Below are positions 26,762-30,641 of a stretch of DNA of 30,641 nucleotides, piece after piece. The position numbers and the translations under genes are program-made. Under the pieces are notes generated by a model that was given only the letters and a program-made list of their open reading frames with translations, made no database searches and was not told the DNA's origin. Each line of letters starts with the position of its first letter. Position 1 is the stretch's first letter. The stretch comes from JBASEY01 sp049652745 (lineage in GTDB: Bacteria > CSSED10-310), in NCBI GenBank assembly GCA_049652745.1, contig JBASEY010000024.1:1-30641 (forward strand), read 5' to 3'.

Positions 26762-28006
26762 ATGGATAAAACAGCGATGAAAAAAGCGATCACGTCGTAT
26801 TTCAAGCGGAATCGAGACGCGGTACGGAAGGAAATGCTTGATCTTTTACGAGAAATGGTTGCGCAGAAAACAGTCAATGTGCCGTCATCGAAATTGGCTA
26901 ATTTCGATTATTTGAAAATTCGTGGCGAAGAATGGCGTGTCGGTGATATTGTCGAACGGGAATTCAAGAAATGGGGTATTCGGTACGATGTTTTTTCACG
27001 TATGGAAGGCCGGCCGAATGTGATCGGGTATGTGGGCCGCGGGGAACCCGGCAGCAAAAAGCTGTTTATGGCCTGCCATATGGACATCGTTCCTCCCGGC
27101 ACCGGCTGGGATACGGATCCGTTCGAGATGGTCGAAAAAGACGGCGTTGTGTATGGTCGAGGTGTTTTAGACAACAAAGGTCCCCTTGTGTCGTCGATGT
27201 TGGCCGCGAAAATTTTGAAAGAAGTTGTCGGCGATGAACAACTGGCGGGGGAGCTTCAGGTTTCGGGCATGTCGGACGAAGAGGCGAGTGATCCGGACGG
27301 CATCGATTACGGCGTTCATTATTTGATGGAGGAAAAACTGATCGACCCGACATTCGCCATCATACCGGACATCGGCGAAAACATGCAGAAAATCGACGTT
27401 GCCGAAAAAGGTCGTATGGTATTGAACGTAAAAGCAAAAGGTGTTCAGGCGCATGGCTCGACACCGCATCGCGGCGTCAACGCGATCAATAAAATGGCCA
27501 AATTCCTGGTGCTCTTGGAAAAGTATGAATTGGAACATGTCAAAGATCCTATTCTGGAGCATTGCACGGTGAACGTCGGTGAAATTCATGGCGGAGCCGC
27601 GGCAAATATCGTTCCGAATGAATGTAATGTCGATATCGATATTCGCTTGGTCCCAGGGCAGACTCCCGAAGGCATCAAGCGGGAATTGAAGGAGTTGTCT
27701 GCGCATATTGCGGATGATTTTGAATTTACCATTGCCGCCGCTACGTTGCCGCATGCTATCGATCCGAACAATATACTGGTGAAATCCATCCAGCAAAATG
27801 CCAAAGCGTTTGGTTTGAACCCGGTGCCGTTCGGCCTGGGTGGCGGCACATTTGCGAAAGGCATGAATCAGCACGGGATCCTTGCGGTGGCATTCGGCCC
27901 CGGTGATGATACGGCCTTTCACGTGGCCAACGAGTATCTGCAGGTGGACCAGTTGCTGACATTTGCAGAATTGACGTGCATGGTCGCTATTGATTTGATA
28001 GCGTAG
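26762..28006 (+). CDS. M20-family zinc metallopeptidase (ArgE/DapE/CPG2-like)
   Basis: A 414-aa cytoplasmic dinuclear-zinc amidohydrolase. All expected ligands are visible: His106 and Asp108 in ACHMDIVPPG, bridging Asp137 in GRGVLDNKG, catalytic Glu173 and Glu174 in SDEEA, Asp203 in IPDIG, and His387 in AFHVANE. The lid/dimerisation domain (~215-330) contains VQAHGSTPHRGVNAI and GGAAANIVPNE. The motif spacing and GDxxAFHVANE end resemble the group annotated as diaminopimelate/acetylornithine deacylases and Xaa-His dipeptidases; I cannot pick the substrate. The gene precedes a circularly permuted ATP-grasp gene by 165 bp on the same strand, which may point to turnover and synthesis of a common amide-bonded compound. 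Start supported by AGAAGGAG. Confidence 0.92.
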   Translation: MDKTAMKKAITSYFKRNRDAVRKEMLDLLREMVAQKTVNVPSSKLANFDYLKIRGEEWRVGDIVEREFKKWGIRYDVFSRMEGRPNVIGYVGRGEPGSKKLFMACHMDIVPPGTGWDTDPFEMVEKDGVVYGRGVLDNKGPLVSSMLAAKILKEVVGDEQLAGELQVSGMSDEEASDPDGIDYGVHYLMEEKLIDPTFAIIPDIGENMQKIDVAEKGRMVLNVKAKGVQAHGSTPHRGVNAINKMAKFLVLLEKYELEHVKDPILEHCTVNVGEIHGGAAANIVPNECNVDIDIRLVPGQTPEGIKRELKELSAHIADDFEFTIAAATLPHAIDPNNILVKSIQQNAKAFGLNPVPFGLGGGTFAKGMNQHGILAVAFGPGDDTAFHVANEYLQVDQLLTFAELTCMVAIDLIA

Positions 28007-28171
28007 TTTTGACAGGCTGCACGAGGGAAGGGAATGAATCCTGAGTATGAAACGTCGGTTTGGTTCAGGTGATTGTCTTTCCCGGCGCCTTTTAAATAAA
28101 TTGGTCGTAGTTTTTTAGAAAAGATGGATTAATTGAAAAAACAACCATAAAAACGAGAGGAGAGAGAGACT

Positions 28172-29575
28172 ATGTCAGATCACCACATCATCGATCGAAT
28201 CAATTCGGAATTCAGGGAAATCCTGAACAAAATGGATACGCCTCAGTCGCCCGCCAAAGATATTTTGGATGACGCCAACCGACGATTCCACGAAAGAGGT
28301 TGTGTCATCAATGTTGGAGCAGGCGATAAGGTCATCAAAAAGCCGTTTCCGGTTTTCATCATGCCTTATTTCATGACTCGTGGTCAGATGGATGAGGTTG
28401 AGCGCGTATCGAATCACATCATGAACGTGCTGGAAAAAGTGTCGCATCTGTATTTTGTCGACCCGAAATTCCGCCCGATATTCAACCTTACCGACAAGGA
28501 AAAAGAACTGGTTGAATCGGAGACCGGCACCAAACGCCTGGTCTGGATTACCCGAAACGATGCGTTTATCGAGGGGTCGAAAATCAAGTTCATCGAGTTC
28601 AATACGGACTCCCCCGGCGGCCCGATGTATTCCGATGTTCAGACCGAGATCATCGAGCAAAACCCGGTCATGGATGAACTGCGGAAAAAATATTATATGA
28701 GTTCCGACCGATTTGTGCCGCAGATTCACTATAACCTGTTGCGCGCATACCGGGAATGGGGCGGCAAAAAGACGCTGCCGAACATCGCTATCGTGTCCGA
28801 TAAAGGTACAACCTATCCGGAATTCCTGCTGATCGTCGAAGATTTCAAACGCCAGGGCTTTAACTGCGAATTCGCGACACCTCCGGAAATCGAATACCGA
28901 AACGGTAAAGCCTGTACTCCGAGCGGAATGGAAATCGATATTCTGTATCGCCGCGGCTGGATCCGCAACTGGACGGATGTTTGGGAAGATATCAAACCCT
29001 TGAGAAGAGCCTATGCAGAAAATGCATTCTGCTGCGTCAACTCGATTCGTTCGCTGCTGGCGGCTATCAAGAGCCTGTTGGAACACTTGCAGGATCCGGA
29101 AATCATGAAAATGTACACGCCGGAAGAAAAGAAAGTCATTCTGGAATGTGTACCGTGGACACGCCTGATGGGCGACCGCAAAACGACGGATATGTCCGGT
29201 AAAAACAAGGTTGACCTGTATGACTACGTACGCAAAAACCGTGAGACCATGGTCCTGAAACCGATGGATCTGTATGGTGGTCAGGGCGTATGTGTCGGCC
29301 CTGTGGTTACGCAGGCTAAATGGGAAGAAACCATTCAACTGGCCGCTACGACCGATCAGAAATATGTCGCTCAGGAATTCGTGCCGATTCCGGAAATGGA
29401 ACTGCCGGAAGTTTCTGAAGGTTTGAGATGGAAATCCAAAAAACTGAATCAGAACTACTATGCGTTCGGTGGAAAACATGCCGGCGGTATGTGCCGCACC
29501 TCGGAAGCCGCCGTTATCAATATCTCCGCCGGCGGCGGCCTGTGTCCGATCGTCGTGGTTGAAGGCGAAAGATAA
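28172..29575 (+). CDS. Circularly permuted ATP-grasp ligase-like protein
   Basis: A 467-aa protein that I place with circularly permuted / glutathione-synthase-like ATP-grasp enzymes, which form amide bonds through acyl-phosphates. Supporting features are IKFIEFNTDSPGG (~145-157), a Rossmann-like section with PNIAIVSDKG, an ATP-binding MVLKPMDLYGGQGVCVG segment (~359-375), and YVAQEFVPIPEMELPE (~392-407). The end has GGKHAGGMCRTSEAAVIN (~436-453) and a Gly-rich VINISAGGG that resembles the family's terminal loop. The start has GAGGAGAG upstream. No signal peptide or membrane segment. Substrates are unknown; a peptide or amine ligase is likely. A terminator follows the stop. Confidence 0.75.
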   Translation: MSDHHIIDRINSEFREILNKMDTPQSPAKDILDDANRRFHERGCVINVGAGDKVIKKPFPVFIMPYFMTRGQMDEVERVSNHIMNVLEKVSHLYFVDPKFRPIFNLTDKEKELVESETGTKRLVWITRNDAFIEGSKIKFIEFNTDSPGGPMYSDVQTEIIEQNPVMDELRKKYYMSSDRFVPQIHYNLLRAYREWGGKKTLPNIAIVSDKGTTYPEFLLIVEDFKRQGFNCEFATPPEIEYRNGKACTPSGMEIDILYRRGWIRNWTDVWEDIKPLRRAYAENAFCCVNSIRSLLAAIKSLLEHLQDPEIMKMYTPEEKKVILECVPWTRLMGDRKTTDMSGKNKVDLYDYVRKNRETMVLKPMDLYGGQGVCVGPVVTQAKWEETIQLAATTDQKYVAQEFVPIPEMELPEVSEGLRWKSKKLNQNYYAFGGKHAGGMCRTSEAAVINISAGGGLCPIVVVEGER

Positions 29576-29606
29576 TTCGACAGACCTTTTTAGTGAACAT
29601 CAGAAA

Positions 29607-29635
29607 GCGCCCGGGAAGACCCTGGGCGTTTTTTT
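29607..29635 (+). terminator. Rho-independent terminator after the ATP-grasp gene
   Basis: A GC-rich stem CGCCCGGG / CCC-T-GGGCG with an AAGA loop and one bulged T is followed at once by seven Ts. It starts about 30 bp past the stop at 29575. Confidence 0.85.
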
Positions 29636-29752
29636 AGTTGTTCGACAGCTTTGATAAGAGATACAAGGGGTGTTTCAATATCCAATAACCAATTTTCAAT
29701 AACCAATCACCAAGTGTTGGAATTCAGAATTTAGGGTTTTTGGGGAACAACG

Positions 29753-29780
29753 GCGAATGAATGCGAATGGATGCGAATAA
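29753..29780 (+). repeat. GCGAATG degenerate repeat, copy 1
   Basis: GCGAAT occurs three times in 28 bp (GCGAATGAATGCGAATGGATGCGAAT in two halves). The same pattern, inverted, is at 30179-30210 as CATTCGCGTCCATTCGCGG, and a degraded version is at 9107-9126. It is a dispersed intergenic element of unknown role. Confidence 0.55.
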
Positions 29781-29967
29781 GGTTTGAAAGCCAATGAAAT
29801 TTTATTCAGCAATCACCGTCTGTTTTTTAAGGGTTAGACTTTAAAACCTTTAATTTTCGAGTTTAATTTAGAAATCTCACCGATTGAAATCAAGCGAAAA
29901 TCTCTACCAGAAACCCAGTACCAGAAATCAGGAACCGCGCTCTGAGAGCACCAGTATCCTTCATTGT

Positions 29968-30070
29968 CTGAACACGATTACACGATTAAAGGATTAACAG
30001 GATTACTTTGATCATTTCTTTCTCGTAATCTAATCCTGCCCATCTTTGTAATCTTTGGAATCGTGTTCAG
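29968..30070. repeat. MITE-like 103-bp element with 12-bp terminal inverted repeats
   Basis: The ends CTGAACACGATT (29968-29979) and AATCGTGTTCAG (30059-30070) are perfect inverted repeats. Inside, AGGATTAACAGGATTAC and GTAATC-TAATCCT pair again with a short indel, so the element can fold into a long hairpin. No coding capacity. The size and structure fit a non-autonomous miniature element or REP-type hairpin. Confidence 0.7.
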
Positions 30071-30082
30071 ATATTGAATTAA

Positions 30083-30163
30083 TTTGGGGACAGACTTCCA
30101 ATTTTTGTACGTCCCATACGTCCCATGTCCCATATGTTTTTGGGGGACAGACTTCCAATTTTG
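30083..30163. repeat. Direct repeat pair flanking TCCCAT units
   Basis: TTTGGGGACAGACTTCCAAT (30083-30102) recurs as TTGGGGGACAGACTTCCAAT at 30140-30159. The 30-odd bases between hold three near-tandem GTCCCAT units, the reverse of the ATGGGAC units at 14719-14756. The arrangement looks like a degraded dispersed repeat. Confidence 0.65.
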
Positions 30164-30178
30164 TAGATCTAGATGTAA

Positions 30179-30210
30179 TTAGCGTTCATTCGCGTCCATT
30201 CGCGGTTAAT
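30179..30210 (-). repeat. GCGAATG degenerate repeat, copy 2
   Basis: The reverse complement reads CCGCGAATGGACGCGAATGAA, matching the pattern at 29753-29780. It ends about a dozen bases before the stop codon of the partial secreted-protein gene. Confidence 0.55.
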
Positions 30211-30221
30211 AAAAAAGCTTT

Positions 30222-30641
30222 TTATTCCCACCCAAATTCCCAGGCATCCCAATCGCCGACGATTTGTGTTACGGCTGGGTCGGTCAATGCGGCATACCAG
30301 AAGATGCCGGTGGCTGATGTACCGGTTTCGGGCCAGATGAAGGCGGGGATCGCTTCGACACGGGTATCGCCGGAGGGCCAGGGACCCGGATACCAGTCAG
30401 CGTCGTGCGTGAATGACGGACCGAAAAATAACACACCATAGACGTCCAGGATCAAAAAGAGTGGATTATCATCGAGAGAGCCGGGTTCTCCGTTGGTGAC
30501 GGTAACTGTGCAATAGCATGTATCACCAGGTCTAAAGTGATGAGTCGGCATGGTGATCGTGACGCCGGTGACAAGTGGGGTCGATGTCGGGTCGGGCGAT
30601 GGGGTTGGCGTGAGCGTCGGCACGGGGGTGGATGTCGGCAC
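30222..30641 (-). CDS. C-terminal part of a secreted protein with the shared novel domain (partial)
   Basis: The frame enters from beyond the right edge (the edge codon is GTG read as an internal Val) and ends at 30222, so only the last ~139 residues are seen. The visible part starts with a Thr/Pro linker (about 20 residues of PT repeats) followed by a ~115-residue domain. That domain aligns with the N-terminal domains of the genes at 155 and 4779: FLILDVYGVLFFGPSFT against FGILEVLGEFYFWPSFT, then a Gly-Asp/Glu turn, a second PGPWPSGDT/IEPGES segment and a FWYAAL/FWGAWF strand. The domain is C-terminal here and N-terminal there. The start, full architecture and function lie outside the window. 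Confidence 0.75.
   Translation of the reverse strand: MPTSTPVPTLTPTPSPDPTSTPLVTGVTITMPTHHFRPGDTCYCTVTVTNGEPGSLDDNPLFLILDVYGVLFFGPSFTHDADWYPGPWPSGDTRVEAIPAFIWPETGTSATGIFWYAALTDPAVTQIVGDWDAWEFGWE

Larger units (their letters stand above)
29636..30221. other. Repeat-rich intergenic region
   Basis: There is no supported gene between the terminator and the partial gene at the right edge. The stretch is a mosaic: CAATAACCAATTTTC / CAATAACCAATCACC direct repeats near 29678-29711, a GCGAATGAATGCGAAT element at 29753-29780, a 103-bp hairpin element at 29968-30070, a duplicated GACAGACTTCCAATTTT sequence at 30083-30163 and an inverted relative of the GCGAATG element at 30179-30210. Confidence 0.6.

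Noticed and set aside
28175..29479. 434-codon open frame antisense to the ATP-grasp gene
   Set aside because: Composition is skewed to Phe, His, Arg and Gln with no recognisable motif. The plus-strand frame has a ribosome site, family motifs and a terminator. The long antisense frame follows from codon bias on the coding strand.

Overview
The window is about 30.6 kb of moderate-GC bacterial chromosome with ordinary Shine-Dalgarno sites and ATG, GTG and TTG starts. It carries peptidoglycan synthesis (D-Ala-D-Ala ligase), a secretory apparatus implied by signal peptides, AddAB-type recombination, and giant secreted proteins with Thr-Pro linkers. That mix, together with many degenerate intergenic repeats, suggests an uncultivated environmental bacterium. 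I cannot assign a phylum from the sequence. I saw no rRNA, tRNA, CRISPR array or intact insertion sequence.

Region 1 (1-9052) holds two tandem paralogous genes of 1357 and 1391 aa. Each encodes a signal peptide, a roughly 120-residue novel domain, a Thr/Pro-rich linker and four SUMF1 (formylglycine-generating-enzyme-like) domains in an ABAB order. All eight SUMF1 domains carry an inserted pair of CxxC motifs, and none has the catalytic Cys pair of true FGE. The same N-terminal novel domain reappears at the C-terminus of a partial secreted protein at the right edge (30222-30641), again next to a Thr/Pro linker. This gives one module in two opposite architectures at the two ends of the window.

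Region 2 (9053-11979) holds an intact AAA/DUF4143 ATPase gene. It is preceded by four copies of an 11-bp element at exactly 23-bp spacing, overlapping a likely promoter. Next to it are a decayed second DUF4143 ATPase (lost start codon, in-frame stop in the P-loop, frameshift, 3' truncation) and a 21-codon stump of an SRPBCC/AHSA1-type gene. This is an accessory, actively eroding segment.

Region 3 (11980-14368, minus strand) holds ddl and a membrane-associated J-domain protein.

Region 4 (15025-24317, plus strand) is a tightly packed operon: a LUD-domain protein, AddB nuclease, AddA helicase-nuclease, a radical SAM enzyme with additional C-terminal cysteines, and an RmlA-like nucleotidyltransferase. 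The last three junctions overlap by 4-8 bp, so the radical SAM and nucleotidyltransferase genes look translationally coupled to the recombination machinery and to each other.

Region 5 (24793-29635) holds a minus-strand NodU-type carbamoyltransferase, then a plus-strand M20 metallopeptidase and a circularly permuted ATP-grasp ligase-like enzyme ending in a clear terminator.

Region 6 (29636-30641) is a repeat-rich intergenic stretch, including a 103-bp MITE-like hairpin with perfect 12-bp terminal inverted repeats, followed by the partial secreted protein. The best candidates for something undescribed are the eight-fold CxxC-SUMF1 secreted system with its shared novel domain, and the radical SAM/nucleotidyltransferase pair.
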